The notes beneath the pieces are model-generated. The model worked only from the letters and a program-made list of their open reading frames with translations, did no database searches and was not told the DNA's origin. Shown piece after piece: positions 12,091-27,200 of a DNA stretch of 64,000 nt; the first letter of the stretch is position 1, and each line of letters starts with the position of its first letter. This DNA comes from Colias croceus. Taxonomy: Eukaryota; Arthropoda; Insecta; Lepidoptera; Pieridae. The stretch covers positions 10,604,501-10,668,500 of the forward strand of contig NC_059548.1 in assembly GCF_905220415.1 (NCBI RefSeq). Direction: 5' to 3'. The position numbers and the translations under genes were made by a program.

Positions 12091-12093
12091 CAC

Positions 12094-12215
12094 ATTATCA
12101 TCATCATCATCATCATGAGTGATGAGTCCATATACGTTCCCATTGCTGGGACACGGGCTTCTTACTTGCCATAGATCAAAATCCACCACGATGGCCTTTA
12201 GTGCAGGACACAGAG
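12094..12215 (+). repeat. (CAT)n-headed lepidopteran repeat fragment
   Basis: A run of CATCATCATCATCAT is followed by sequence resembling the widespread lepidopteran element that continues 'cc.tatacg.cc..ctgctggg...gggc..ct'. It is diverged and truncated. Confidence 0.5.
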
Positions 12216-12702
12216 CAAGTAATATAGGTGCGGGTTCATTCATAAGTATAATATGTAAGTATCTGCATCAATAATTTAATTTACATAATAATAGTATTTC
12301 TTGTTGAATTTAATAACAAGTTAGAGTGGTTTTACAATGAGAATGTTATCCATTATGACATGTTCATGTGATTATGAGCGATAAAATAATCATTTTTCTA
12401 ATAAAAACGTGTAGTAAAATAATTATTGTGAAGCGTGGTCGTTATCTTAAAATTATAACTGTCTCCGGTTTAAACGTGCACTTGAAATTTTTTCCAAGTA
12501 AGCTTTGATATTACCTACCTATATCAAAAGACAAGTGATTAGCGAACTGACTCATAATGTTTAAATGTAGAGACTTGGTAGAGACTAGAGTTTTTTTGAC
12601 GTTGCAACTAAATGCATTTTAGAAGCAAGTGTTTTACACACAATTTATAGGTATGTATAGGTACACTCTTTTAAGACCTATCAATACTCATTTTTTTAAA
12701 CT

Positions 12703-12805
12703 TAACGGTCCCCTTGGTACAGTGATCAATGCGTGAGCGTAAAAACAAGTGCCGTAACTAGGTACGATTCCCGGTGGGGTCTGGGGACGATCATCAAAAA
12801 AATGC
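12703..12805 (+). repeat. tRNA-derived SINE fragment
   Basis: It reads 'ggtccccttggtacagtgatca' (A-box-like), then about 45 bp later 'gattcccggtggggtctgggg' (decayed B box). This is the head of a tRNA-derived SINE, not a functional tRNA, since no cloverleaf closes. Confidence 0.5.
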
Positions 12806-13198
12806 CTCGCTTTGGCAGGAAAAAGATGATCAGGTATTTTTATTTAAAAATTAACAGAGCAACTGATTCTTAAACGTAGTACATCTCCCATGCCCCACGA
12901 GGGGACATGAGACATAATTTTGCTAGGAAGTTGCGATAAAACAAAACCCAGGCAAATCATGTACCTAGATGACTACCGAGTACCGGCTACTTACGCTAAA
13001 TTATCCATAGAGGCCAATGCTTCAGCTATGGACAATCAATTAATATGTGCTACCAGTTGTTCACAAATCATGACGTGTGTATCAACTATCGCCTATCAGT
13101 ATCAGTGAAATTGATGACGACACCCGAAGAAAGCAGTAAGCACCTCTCAGTCCGCGTTCATCCACCGAGCGGAGCGCACGTCATGGACAATTGACACA

Positions 13199-16100
13199 AT
13201 GTCGTTTCGTAGACTCCTCACCGCGATGCGATCCGCCCGGGACGCCATACACCGCGGCGCCCCGATGGCAGATGGAGTCCTAAAGTCCTTATTGAGTGTT
13301 GTGGTGATCTGTTGCATTGCTGTGTCCTCCCCGCAGGCGGCGTCTGCGAAGCCCTTCACCTTCAGCTTACCGGCGAGCTGGTCTCTTGCAGGTATACTTA
13401 ATCATTATACAATATACGGATTTTAAACAGGTTAAAAAACAGGTGTATCGGATTTTTTACCGCTGTCACGGATGATTTGGTAAATGGATACGATTAAATG
13501 CAATTTAATTCGTTGCGTGTTGATTACATTAATAATAATTAAAGGCAAAAATAATGTTAAACAAATTATATAATGAGAGCAAAAATATATTCGGAATTCA
13601 ATGCAATTGTCGCAGTGTTACATAAAATATAACTTTCGGCATTGGAAGTTAAAAGTTGGCTCCGACTTCGGCAATAGCTTTTGAAAGCTTGTAGAGTTTT
13701 CACTTTCAATGAGAGCCATTTTAAATCAAATTTATTTTTAATTTGCATTTATTTGCTATTTCAATTAAACAGACTAATTTTAATAAAAATCTGAAGTAAA
13801 ATTCTCTATTGAACTAAAATTGTAGGTAGCGCACTTCATATAAAATAGTCGCAATTAATTTCAAATAACAAGTACTCAATTATATTTAAAGTTCAAGTTA
13901 TTCTTATATTTTTCAATCAAACCAGTAGATAAATATTATATCATTTAACTCTTATATCATTTATTTTTGTTTTGTACGACTCTACAATACGAATAACTCT
14001 AATTAAAATTTATATTTATATACGACTCTACATGAGAAAAATGATAACACTAGAACTAAGTATTTAATGGGTATTTACCAGAATCAATGATAATTTAAAA
14101 ATTTATAGGTTTCAAAAATGATGATGAATGAATTATTTTTTGTATTTTTACATATTTATTTTCGTAAGCAAAGCTCTAGATATCAATATTACTTTTCTAA
14201 AATATTATAGACCGTAGGTTATTTCGATTGACGACCGGAAGATATTAGTTTTGATTTTGGATAGAGGACGATTTAATAGTTTCCGCTGGGCGTAGAAAGA
14301 TGATATACTTAAACGAGTTTAAAATCTGGTAAAATTTCTAAAGCCTATCAATAATTTTTAATATCTTCTAATTAACATACATTTACAAAAAGTAACATAT
14401 TTCAAATACGATTTAATCTCAAAATTTATTTACCCAATATGTACCTATATGAACAACCAGGCAGGCATATTAACGTGACCGGAGACCGACAAAGTTACTT
14501 TTGAAATGATTTGACATTTAAATTGTATTCACATTCAAGTTACCAAGGAAAAAGAAACAAACAAGTCATCAATATAGGTAAACCACTAAACCATATAAAA
14601 GTTTATAAGTACTTATAATACTTATACTCATATTATGGCGCGAATTTGTAGAACTTCTTTCACTTATTTTTACTTTTTACGTATGCACTATGCATGCAAA
14701 CAGCTTCTAGGTTTATAAGACCATATGATTTTTTTTATAACTTTGGGTCAAGCTGTAGAGCAAAGATGATCGCTTACCATCAGCTCACTTGCTGTGCCAT
14801 AAAAATCAACACTCGAAACGACACCAAACCTTCCAATTCGCAGGTCTCGTCGGCAGCGTCGGCGCGAGATCCGACAATGCAATCAGCAAGGACCCCGGAG
14901 TGAAACCGTACTCGGGAAGACGGGTCGCCAACGACACCCTGAGGATGATATACTTCCATGACCAGACTGTCGCGGTGGTGGAACTGGGAGAGGATAAATT
15001 GCTGCTGAACTGCGAGCTCATTGAGACTTAGTGAGTACAATATTGGTATAGTATGAAGGAATGATCGTTGTATACTTCGATCTTTTAAATGTTTGTGTGT
15101 TTGATTGTGTATGTGTATGTGTGTCATCATTGCTCTTAAATGTAATAAAAACTTACGTAAAAGTACCTATCTATAACAAAAAATAAAAATATTTTACTTA
15201 AAGTATACTTGATGAAAACAGGAGTTCAATTAGAGTTGAATATTCTGGCGAGGGGCTGGATTTTCCATCAAATATGTGACCATCAAGATCTGACATCTTG
15301 GTCAGATCAGTATCATTTCAAAAAACCACACAAACAGACAAAAAATACGTCCCATTTTATACCTATACATCGTTAGCGTCAAAGATTAAAATATTCGATA
15401 ACTGCTATGATCCCAAGCTTCAAAATTAACGACATATTATACAATCAGGCTCAAATTTAATCTCCAATCATGGAGCATGTGATGTGAAAGTATACCGCAT
15501 CATGTTACATAACACCCGAAAACCAGCTTCATCTGTGATGTCATTTGAGAGAAATGAGGTGGGGTCATCCTCGTAGCTGGGTCACATCTTACTATTAATA
15601 TAAAGTTGATTTTGTTTGTTTGAATGAGCTAAACTAAGAAACCGGTTTGAATCGAAACATCTATACTTGTCTCTACTAATATTATAAAGCTGAAGAGTTT
15701 GTTTGTTTGAACGCGCTAATCTCAAGAACTACTGGTCCGATTTGAAAAATTCTTTTCGTGTTAGATACCTAGCTCATTTATCGAGGAAGGCTATAAGCTA
15801 TATAACATCACGCTAATACCAACACGAGTGGAGCCACGCGGGTGAAACCGCGCGGCGTAGCTAGTAATTTATAATTTGGATAGAAGATATGAGGAAGGCT
15901 ATGTCATATGACGATTAAAAGAGTAACCAGTAAAGCATTGATGAAAACCAAAAAAAATGTAGGTGAATATTGCAATAACAGGAAAAAATATTATTTTTGA
16001 AAGCAGACAGTTTCGTGGGTTAGGCAATATTTTGTAACTCATCTGTAATTTGGTCTAAATTTAAAATCAGTGAAGAGATTTTAGTCAAATACCTAATTAA

Positions 16101-19100
16101 AAAAAATTACATTATTTAACACGTTCCCGCATTGCGGAAGCGCTATTGTGGCCCAAAAACCGCATCTTATAAATCTCAGGCTTTGCTGAGGCTTTATCGA
16201 CCGATACAGACTATATTTTTCTTGGCAACTGAGATCATAAATAAGCCTTCACTACAATAGAATATACCTAAATGCCTAATGTTAAGAGGTTTTGTAGAAG
16301 CGAATTTGAGACATCAATCAATTTTATTGCCTTTTTTTTAATGCCGAAAAACGGATTTCAGCATCCCTCTGTATGCTTAAATATAATAAACTACGCAACG
16401 GGTTTTTATGCGTCTTAATAGATAGAATGATTCAAGAGGAAGACTAATAACTAGCTTTCCACCCGCGGCATCGCCCGCGCAGTCAAAGAAAAACCCGCAT
16501 AGTTCCCGTTCCCGTGGGATTTCCGGGATAAAACCTATCCTATGTCCTTTCTCGGGTATCAAAATATCTCTATACCAAATTTCATGCAAATTGGTTCAGT
16601 ATTTAGGGCGTGATTGAGTAACAGACAGACAGACAGATAGAGTTACTTTCGCATTTATAATATTAGTATGGATTCATTAGGTTTTAGACAAAGCGGGTGA
16701 AGCCGCGGGCGAAAAGCTAGTAAACAATATAACGCTAAAATTTTCTTTCCAGCGAAAGATACTTAGGATACTGTGTATAATAAATAACAATACATTCAAT
16801 GTTGGATTTTCTCACCATAGATGAAAAGGGGAAGTAGGGTAAGTCTACAATAGGTACTCAAGACAAGCTTAATCTAGGCAAGCCTTTTATAATAGAGTTA
16901 AAATTCAGGTAGAGTATATTTTAGATTTTGTTATCTAATGTATGCCAAAATCATTAATTACTTAATCAACCAATTGCAAATTAATTTGTTGAATTACCGT
17001 AGCTTATTTTTTTGATTGTGCATAATTGCAATTCTTAATTAGGCTTATTAAAACAGCTTAAAAATAAGATTATTAAGATTTTTTTTGTTTAAGAAAAAAT
17101 AATAAGTTAACATCATTTTCTCTTTAATTTTATTTGAAAACTATAAGTCGAAAACATAGGGTCATCATTAAAAAAAATTGAACAAATATGGCCCTATGAT
17201 GGCCATTAAAATGTGATAAACTAAACAAGAGGAATAATTTTTACGCTTTCCGCTCTTTACAGTGATACATAAATGATTACTTTTTAATCTGTATGAATCT
17301 ATACAGATAATAATTTAACCATGGGTGTTGTTGACGTTCATCGCACTCTTATTTCTATACGATTCCATTTCCATACAAAAAATCTTCAAAAGATTTCTAA
17401 TAGTTTTAGATATTTTATTCTATGTAGGTATTTCCTACTTCCTACATTCGTATTTGCTTGAGCACGTAAGGTGGTTTCCCCAACAAATAAAAAATATGAA
17501 CTCTTTGAAATAAAATGAGGAAGTCTAACTTCTAAGAATTGATCGAAATCATTTAATACAAACACTACTGAATTTTTCACCTCTACCTGATATTCCATAA
17601 TCACAGCCATAATATCTAAACTATGTCCTTCTATATTGTGACAAGTCGGCTAATAACTATTCTATGTTCGTTTGTAATGGAAAAACTATAATATTCAAAC
17701 TCAAACTAATATGAGATTTTATTGTTGTTTCAACTTTCAGTTTGATTTTGCAAAAACGAGCTGATAGCTAGGCCTTTGTTATATATTTTACTTGCTGCGC
17801 TCGCGTGATGATATATAGCTTGTAGCCTTCCTCGATAAATGGACTATCTAACAGCGAAATAATTTTTCAAACCGGACCAGTAGTTCCTGAGATTAAAGCG
17901 TTCAAACAAACAAACAAACTCTTCAGCTTTATAATATTAGTAGGTATAGATAAGTAAGTCAGACCCAAGTCATATGGCAAAGTGAGTGGTCTACTAAACC
18001 AAGGACAGGTTGAATTATTTAGAGGTTCGTTTACTAACTTCGTGTTAACTGTACGTGCTTCGTTAATAAATAAATAGATAACGATTAATGTAGATTATAA
18101 ATGACGCATTAAAGATGTCACGAAGTTGATAGTACAACGATTAAATTGACAGTAATAATGTTTAAAAGGATGTGTTTACAAACAATGAAAAAATTAAATT
18201 AGAAAAATTGAATCTATTTTGTTTTGTGAAAGTAAATAAATTAATTAAGATCATATTGCATTTTCTGTATATTATGATCTAATATAAATAATGACTATAA
18301 AGGGGTGACAGGTCACATAATTGATCGTAATGAGTATTATGGTTCATATTAGGTACCTATACAATATTAGGTGACTAATTAGAATCGGAAATAAATATCT
18401 CTGCTCGATCGGACTCTTTAGATAAAATAATATAGTCTACGACATTCGTAGAAAAGAGATTCCGAAGGCCTAAAACCTTACAAAACTGACCCCATATAAT
18501 ATTAGTAAAAATACCTAAGCACTGCATTATACACTAGGATTACGGATAAAATTGTACATTTTTTTTCTATGTCCATGCATTTGCAACATCAATTACAACT
18601 TGCCCACTTACTTAGTTATAAAGTGTTATAACAGACTCAGAGTTAAAGAAATACGCTAGGTAATTATATTGTAATGTTACAATCAGAATTCTTTTGTCGA
18701 GTTAGTTATTTATGATCAAAGCCAAATCTTTGTAATTTGTACGAAAATATCTTTCACCAACGCGAATGTTTATATTGTGGTACTAGCAGTAGATTAATTA
18801 GGAAGCATTTAACATAAATGTAATAAGAGAATAATTATACTACACTATCTGCGTAATTTAATAGCATACCTAATAACGCAAATGAATTTAAAATTACTTA
18901 ACTACCATCTTCAGAAACAATCAAATAATGAGCAAAATATGCACCATTACACACATGTTTAGATGCAAAAAATATTCTTAACTGATTGTTTCCATTGTCC
19001 ACTAATGTTAAACATAACGTCATATCAAGTGCACGCAATTTATTGTTATTAGCCAAATGAATTTGCTAAACAACGTCGCGTGCACAAACAGCTTATATCA

Positions 19101-21180
19101 TTGATGTTATGAATATATTATTTTTAGAAAAACATCTGTAGTCACTTTGCTATTTAAGATAAAACAAAGGACCTAGCGCAGATCCTTGGTGGAACCATGC
19201 AATTTTCTTAGAATGTTTACTATTAGGTGAAGTTTAACGTAAATCAACAAGATTATAGACTGAAGCAGTGTCTTTTTAAATTAAAATATTGATATTATTT
19301 GAACGATAAAAAGTTCTGGATCGTTATTGCCATTAGATACAAGGATAAACGTTAGACCGATTACCTAATGTTCGTTATGAAGCTATGAGTCACGTTGCGC
19401 ATTGATAAAGGACTGTAGATTTATGGCACAGACACAGGAAGGCCAGGGGTAAGGTTATAGAGCGTTTAGAGGGAGTCAACAAGTTTCGTTAATTATTAAT
19501 TGACTTGATTAGGGTGAAACGTGGTCCGAATTTATACTGATAATGATTATTGATAATGTTTTGGCAACTTTGTTATCGATAAAGAAACGATAAAGGATAA
19601 GGATGTTAGGCTTCTTCAATCTCGATAATTGGAAACATAATTTAGACAACAAGAAAGCTTTTAAGTAGCTCTTTAGGTAGCTTCGCTCGCATATTTATTT
19701 TTTTTTTAATTTTTTTTTTTAATAAGTCACAGATAAAAGTTGACGAGTGCTTTGCGTTGCATTCGAAACTGAAATCTGCCTTTGCACTAAATTTTATCGA
19801 AATTCATTCAACCGTTGTGAATAAGAATCATTCGTCAATCATTCATCAATGTTCTCCAAATTTCACTTTTATAACATGAGTAGAATAGTTAAGTTTAAAA
19901 AGCTAAAATTGCATCAGTTTCATTTTATGCATACAGAACTTAAAAAAACCAAATTATATAGTGACACATGAGAATAGTTGTGGAATAGTTCCTTAAATTT
20001 ACCTTTTTATTTCTCACTAGCTTCCGCCCGCGACTCCGTCCGCGCGGATGTCGGTCTTTGCATGGATGGTTTATTTCTCCATTTTGAGTAACTCGGACAA
20101 TGACATCTTATAAATATCTATTGGACCCAAATACGGCTAGGTCTATAATAATACGCAACGTGTGTTCGCGGTTCTACAGAACAACGTCTATGGATAAAAC
20201 TGAAAAGATTAATTTTTTTCTACGTATTTTATTTAAAAAGTATCCTATTATACGCCCAGGATAATAAGGTATAATTATACCAAGTTTCATCGAAATCGAA
20301 CCGTTAGTTTTCACGTGATGCAGACAGACAGACAGACAGACAGACAAAAATTTTTTTAAACACATATTTGGGTTTGGTATCGATCCAGTAACACCCACTG
20401 GTATTTATTTTTTCAATATTTTCAACTTATTTTCAATGTACAGAATTGACCCTTCTACAGATTTATTATAATATGTATAGTTACAAATACAATGAAATGA
20501 GATGACAGAGAGAATTATGAGTTTAATGAATAAACCAATTTACGGTGAAAACAATATTAATATGTTAATTATTATTATTATGCATACAATATATTTTATT
20601 CCAATAAGAACGACCGCTCGCCACACTGGACACGTCCGCTCGCATCAAAATTCATAAATTTTATGCGTCGCGCGGCTTTTTTTTTTTTTTTTTTTTGTGT
20701 GGTGTTTCTCAATGTTAGCCAGAAGGGCTTCTACATTTTAACGCGGACGCGGGGGTGAACTGAAGGTTCACCCTGGTAGCGACATGCACAAGGGCGTCCC
20801 CCCTTGACGGGGACCACGAACCTCGGCTTGAGCTGTCGCTTGAGTGGAGGAGGCCAGAAGGGCCCTAATCGGACGGGAGCGTCGCGCGGCGCGGATCGCA
20901 GTCCTTATATAGGAGTCGTGGCAGGCGTGGCATCGTGCGGCTCTCGTGTGACGCAAACGGTTCAAGCCAAATCCGACTTTCGGAGCTACATGTTACGGCG
21001 CTGAATCCACTGCGGTATAGAACAACGTCTATGGATAAAACTGAAAATTTTAGTTTATTTTTTTTTCTACGTATTTTTCCAGGATAAAAAGTATCCTATT
21101 TTACGCCCAGGATAATAAGGTATAATTATACCAAGTTTCATCGAAATCGAACCGTTAGTTTTCACGTGATGTCTTCACAT

Positions 21181-21217
<37 letters not shown>

Positions 21218-24200
21218 AATTTTTTTAATCACATATTTGGGTTTGGTATCGATCCAGTAACACCCCCTGCTATTTATTTTTTCAATATTTTCAATGTACA
21301 GAATTGACCCTTCTACAGATTTATTATATGTATAGATAAGGGACAATACTTCTAGAAGCTTCCATCCATTCAGATCACATAATATTTGCGATCACAAATC
21401 GCACTACAATACGCGAAGCAGTTTCCCTTTCCCCTCGACCATTTGACTCATCCCGAATCTCGAGATATATCAAGCTCATTGATGGTTTTTGACAGTAAAT
21501 GCTATGTGTTGTTCGGTGAATTGGAAGTGCTAAATTTAGTCCAGTGTAAGTTGTAGGATCTACTCACTACTTTATTATGGGATATAATAATAATATACGG
21601 GCATTTCTCCGCAACTCGACGTCAAGCGCCTATTTTGCGAAGGTATTCGGCGAAAAATTAATTCATCTCATGGTGGGTTATAAAGTTTTAATAAAGACAA
21701 GAATAGCTTTGATTTCTTCGGAAATATTTATAAAACATCAAAAAAGATGTTCACATTAATTAAAATATTACTTTTTCCCAATAAGACTACTAGGTATAGA
21801 TATTTTAAAGATGGCTATCGAGTTCTGATATTTGGAACTAGATTTCCACGACTACGATTATGTGCAGTAATTCCCTAACCTTCGACCTACGAAGTATCAT
21901 CTATCTTCATATCAAAGTTCGTCCATTCAATTCAGTTAGTAACGTAAACGTGACTTTCACATTTGATACAAATTGGCCTCGTGTTCTAACAATACATTCA
22001 CAGTCCAGCATCCCATTAGTACCATTCGATAATCCAAGTTATGCACATAATCTTGAAATCCAGTTACGATTCGCATTGTGATCGACCGCCATTCACGTAC
22101 AATAAGTTACTTGGCTTCGCAGAAGTACATAATGGCTGACCTGATACTTTAATGGATCGCGATTCACGTTCTCGGTGTCGCACGTTTTGTCCTGGGCTTA
22201 GGGTTCCATTTTAAAGACTGAGGAACGTCTGGTTAACATATTATGACCATTAATTTCTGGACTCTTGTATTTAAAGATTGAGAAACGTCTTGTTACAGGG
22301 ATTAACAAATGAGCATTATAATGGAAAATTCTCTGAGTAGATGTTTTTAAGAAATTCGTATATATAGTGTCTTTTGACCAGGATATGAATTGCGTAGTTG
22401 TGCTGAAAATTGATCGATGAAACAAATGCATCACTTTTATGCACCACTAGGAGACACGTTACGATCGTTACCAGACATTTGATACATGAGTGAATTTCCT
22501 AATAAACCATTCTATTCTTTCCGAATCCCACACTATAAATAGTGTGTGAGGTACTCACAGAACAGTAAGAACGTACTTATAATTAAAATATGGAAAATAA
22601 AGGATCATTTAACCTATACATATTAAAGACTAGCTTCCGCCCACGACTTTGTACGTGCATCCCCGTTTTTCCCCGTTCCCGCAAGAATTTCGGGAAATCC
22701 TTCCTTAGGGGACGCCTACGTAGTACGTTATGACATCTACCTGCATGCCAAATTTCAGCCCGATACGTCCAGTGGTTTGGGCTGTGCGTTGATAGATCAC
22801 TATATCAGTCACTTTTGAGTTTTATATACATACATAGATTATGGTAAACGTAACACAATTTTGTTTATAATCAATTAGTTATTTTAATTTGAGCATATTC
22901 TGCAAATATAGGTACCTATTTATGACCGACCTTTCCACAAGAAAATATAGATTCACAATTTGTAGCCCATTTGAATTGAATGTTTCAATATTTGCCATCG
23001 GTGTTTATATGTGCTCTATTAAATCGATTTTTACTTAAGAACTTTCTAGGTGTTAGCATGACCGTCATGCTGTGTAAATAACACATGTTAGATTAATTGA
23101 ATGGCCACTTTCTATTGGTCTACCTTGAACATGAATAAGTTAATAGTTCCTGCTACGTTTAGCGAGTAGTAATACAATAGCCTTTCTCCCTTGAAAAGTC
23201 AATGGTAACTTCGTAATTAACTTTAACCTTTCTCATAGGAGTAAGTGGAAATAAATACAGACATAAATATATACAGAATTTCTTACTTGAATTAATAGAA
23301 ACATAATATATATGCGGTAGTTATTAAATTACCACCTTTTGAGATCCGTGTGTTTTTCTATAAAATCTTCTGTGTACACTTTCCGAGCCGGTGGTATCTA
23401 AATGCTATGAGTTTTTTTCTATTATATGTATTTCAATTTATTAGAATAGACATCTAGTAAGTTGTTTTTTCCGCAACAGTTTTTTATTTCTAGTCTTATA
23501 AAGACGTGTCATAACTGTCGTCTTGGTGCAGCAAAGCACCGAATCTCAGACCCCTTACAAGCGTAATGGCAGCAATCAACCCAGTTTCAGGGTCTAGAGG
23601 GTGCATCACATTTACACTGACCTATATTCCTTTCATGTATTTTTAGTTGTTTTTCTGTTATAAAAATAGAATTCGTTTGCATGGAGTTCTTTAGTCTCAT
23701 TAAAAGCGAATTACTTAGCGTGAATAGTGAGAAGGAAAATCAATTTTAGTTCCTTGTGTTTAAAGGTGATATTGTAGATACAGAGATTGGAAAATAAAAT
23801 TAACTTTTTTTAAACAATGGAAAACATTTGACTACAAGCGGGATATGCAGGCGTGTTTTTCAATTTAAAGTATCAATGCCATAGCTACAAAGCTATGTAG
23901 TACCTACACTCTATAGATTAAGGAATATATGGAAGATAAAAACCCATGGAGGGTTGTCGCGTGAGAACCGCAGGACAGTTCTTTGGCATATTATGATAAT
24001 ATATACGTACGGTTACTTACATATTTTGTAAAATTAAATTGTAATACTGAAATGATTTAAAAGAGCAACTATGGAGTTTCTTGCCGATTCTTCTCCATAG
24101 ATACTGCTTTCCGAATCGGTGGTAAATGATAAAAATATGTATTGACGTTTCAAAAGTGCTTCTCGAAGAAGTCTTATTGAATAAATAAATGTTTGAGTTT

Positions 24201-27200
24201 GAGTTTGAGTTTGAGATATTATGTGTACCAAAATGAGAATTAATAATAATTATGTATTACTTACCTACTTATTTTTTCATGTTAGTATGGATTTGGTGAA
24301 CTTATTAGAACGTAATCTATTGCATATTTCCATCATTCCATCATTAATCAGTCCCTTTAATTGGAAAAAAATCGCAAAAAATATTAATTTTTCGAGACAT
24401 ATTTTCAATGATATCCTCAAAATGTTTCGGGAAGTGTCCATAAAGGTCTAGACTTGGCACAGCGCTAGGAGTGTGGGGAGAGGCAAGGGAGGGGCGATCA
24501 ATGATTCAATCATTGAACAATTGCCGCATCGGAATCTGCGCAAGAGTCGCGTTATGCGTGAGGTGTAGAATGACTAATATTTGCATGGATTTTTGATTTT
24601 TTTTTTTAATTTTTATAGGAACTTATCGTTAATTAGTTCTAGTACGTATATTGTAGTGTTGCTTCATAGTACGAACATGCGGTTTTATCAAAGAAATCTT
24701 TGTTAATTAATTTTGTAATACTGGATGTTCATTTTTTGTCTTTTCATCATTCATTATTAATTTCTATCAGAACTAGAATAATTGTTACTGTGGCTATAAT
24801 TAGGCTACTTAGTTTTAAGGGGCGCCATACCTATAGTAGGCAAAACTCAATAATTTTGTATTTACATACATGCATATTAGGTACGTAGTCCTTTATAGAA
24901 AACAACTTACTTAGGAAAGTACTTTTTGAGCCTTCTGTGTGTTAATATTGGTTGCATTTAAATTTAATATGTACATAATGTATATCCGGACGTTTTGTAA
25001 CAAAAAATTGCATATTTCTATGGAACGTAAAAAGGATGCCAGCATACAAATACGTCCGTGTTGATTAATAATAATAGGTCTATCTGTATGTATAATTATT
25101 TTGGTACAGTAGTCAGTAATTGAATATTGATGTAAAATTTTCGTAACTTTTTTTTAGGTTTTTAATTACCCGGACTGGAATTTGCTATTTGAATAGAACA
25201 AGGAGTATAATAAAATAAACAAAAAAATTTAGCTAGTTTTCCGGAAGTGAATAAACAAAGAGGAAGACACAGGAATAACCGGTTCCTCTGTACGACAAAT
25301 AGACGCTTAATTATAACCTCTTTTATCCTATCTATAAACCTATGTTGTATCAATATTAATTAATCCCAAATCTGTTAAGCAAACGTTAATAATCTTCAAC
25401 CTTAACTTCCTTTTACTATATTTCTTTCTACCACTCTAACTTCTTTAATACTACATCAAAAGCGTCTTATACCAGCGAACGTTAACCTCATTAACTTTCA
25501 ATTTCATTCCCATTTGGTGCCCTATTGCATGAACCGTCCACGTCCTCGGGCGACATCCATTGCGTCAAGCAACACGTGATGTACATACAGACGACCATAC
25601 ATATGAACTGTCAAGTGTGATGAAGATGCTTGTTTTTGCGGATTTTTAACGATGGTTAAGTGGGGAGATGTGGTAGGATGTTTTGATGCCTTGATGGTTG
25701 AAAACTTTTGACGTTTTTCCTTGTAAAAACATATGAGAAAATAATATGTATGTTCGTTACAAAATGTACGGGTTGATAAATACAAAAATGTTTTTATTAC
25801 TAACTAGGTGCGTCCCGCGGTATAACCCGCGTAAATCAGGTATTACTTTCAATCCTATGGTTCCTGTAGGAATATTGGACTAAAGAATAGCCTTAGTTAC
25901 TCATTATAACATCAATGAAAGTGCCGTCAAAATCGGTCCAGCCAGCTGGATGCAGCCGTACCTACCTATATATTATGATGTACCGCGTAAACATCCATAT
26001 TCATTTCGTAAAGAGCGGTTGTTTTAATATTACAAACAGACACTCCTACTTTGTTATTGGTATAGACTATAGATGAAAAATGGTAGATTTCAAACACTTT
26101 CAAACTTATCCTTGCCTCAAATCCATAAAAACCCACATCAAAAAAAATTATAATATTATGTTCTACAGCTATCGAAGATCTCTTTTATAAGCTCGCTTCG
26201 CAAAATAGCTGTGGAGATTAGCTAATTTTCGCAAGAACAAGTGATCGGACGAGGTTGTCAAACTTAATCTAGCTCAAGGATGGATACTGTGCCTATTGAC
26301 CTGTAATTATTAAGTTTTTACCCGATTGCGCAAGGAAGGTTATGTGTTTCGACTATGTAATGTATGGCGCTTACGCTTTATAATAAAAGCACAGATTAAT
26401 AAATTGTTACTGCGTAAATAAAAGGTTTAATGGATTTTAGCTTATGACTTGTCAAAAAGTTTAATTGTAAGATATCTCGGTATGTCAAAATTATGAAAAA
26501 ATGAATAAAATTAAGTTTTTTTAAAGCCAAAAATATTTAAGTACCTAACTACCTACGTATAGAAACAGTTATAATGAAAAATATATTTCTAAACACTGCT
26601 AAGTTTCATCGAAATCAGTTTTGGCGCGAAATCTAACATTACAGAAAAATGTCGTAATTTTAATAGACTCTATTAGATTAGAAAACTAAACGCACACATG
26701 TGACAATATCAGTGCCGCGACTTTCTAATAGTCCAAGAGCGTGCTGATAAAATGCTTTACTTATCTGTACCAATATAAAAAATGTGAAAGTTTTTCTGTC
26801 TGTTTGTTAAGCTGTTCCGCTACTTTTTAAACATTTTTTTATTATGTAATCTGATCCTGTTTTTTTAAGATTATTCTTTTCACTTAACTGCTCCGTAGAA
26901 CGTAGATATTAATTTGTTGATTATTATTTGTGTATACTTATGTATATTTACTTTTTTGATTTTTTTTGTAACTACTTATTATTATTCTCTTATTTAGAGT
27001 TAGTCCTATTTGCAAAAAAATAATTTGCATGCACATTGCACAGTCACTTTTGCATTACTGCAAGTATATATGAGTGCAATGTAGATAATTGGTTTTCTTA
27101 AAATATAATCAATAGTACCTACTATAACAGAATTATTCTACTCTCAGACCTCAGATCTACTGCATATGCAGAAAAACCTATAAAATATCGGTCAAACCGT

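Noticed and set aside
13147..13359. Minus-strand ORF opposite phospholipase exon 1
   Set aside because: Antisense shadow of the signal-peptide exon, without splice or homology support.
14780..15130. 116-aa minus-strand ORF over phospholipase exon 2
   Set aside because: Antisense of a conserved coding exon; low-complexity ends.
20322..20346. CRISPR-like or satellite array from repeated CAGA units
   Set aside because: A plain tetranucleotide microsatellite inside an interspersed repeat that recurs in the window; no spacers.
20768..21004. Arg-rich ORFs on both strands in the GC-rich insertion
   Set aside because: Overlapping ORFs on both strands in GC-rich repeat sequence, with no retrotransposon domain recognised.
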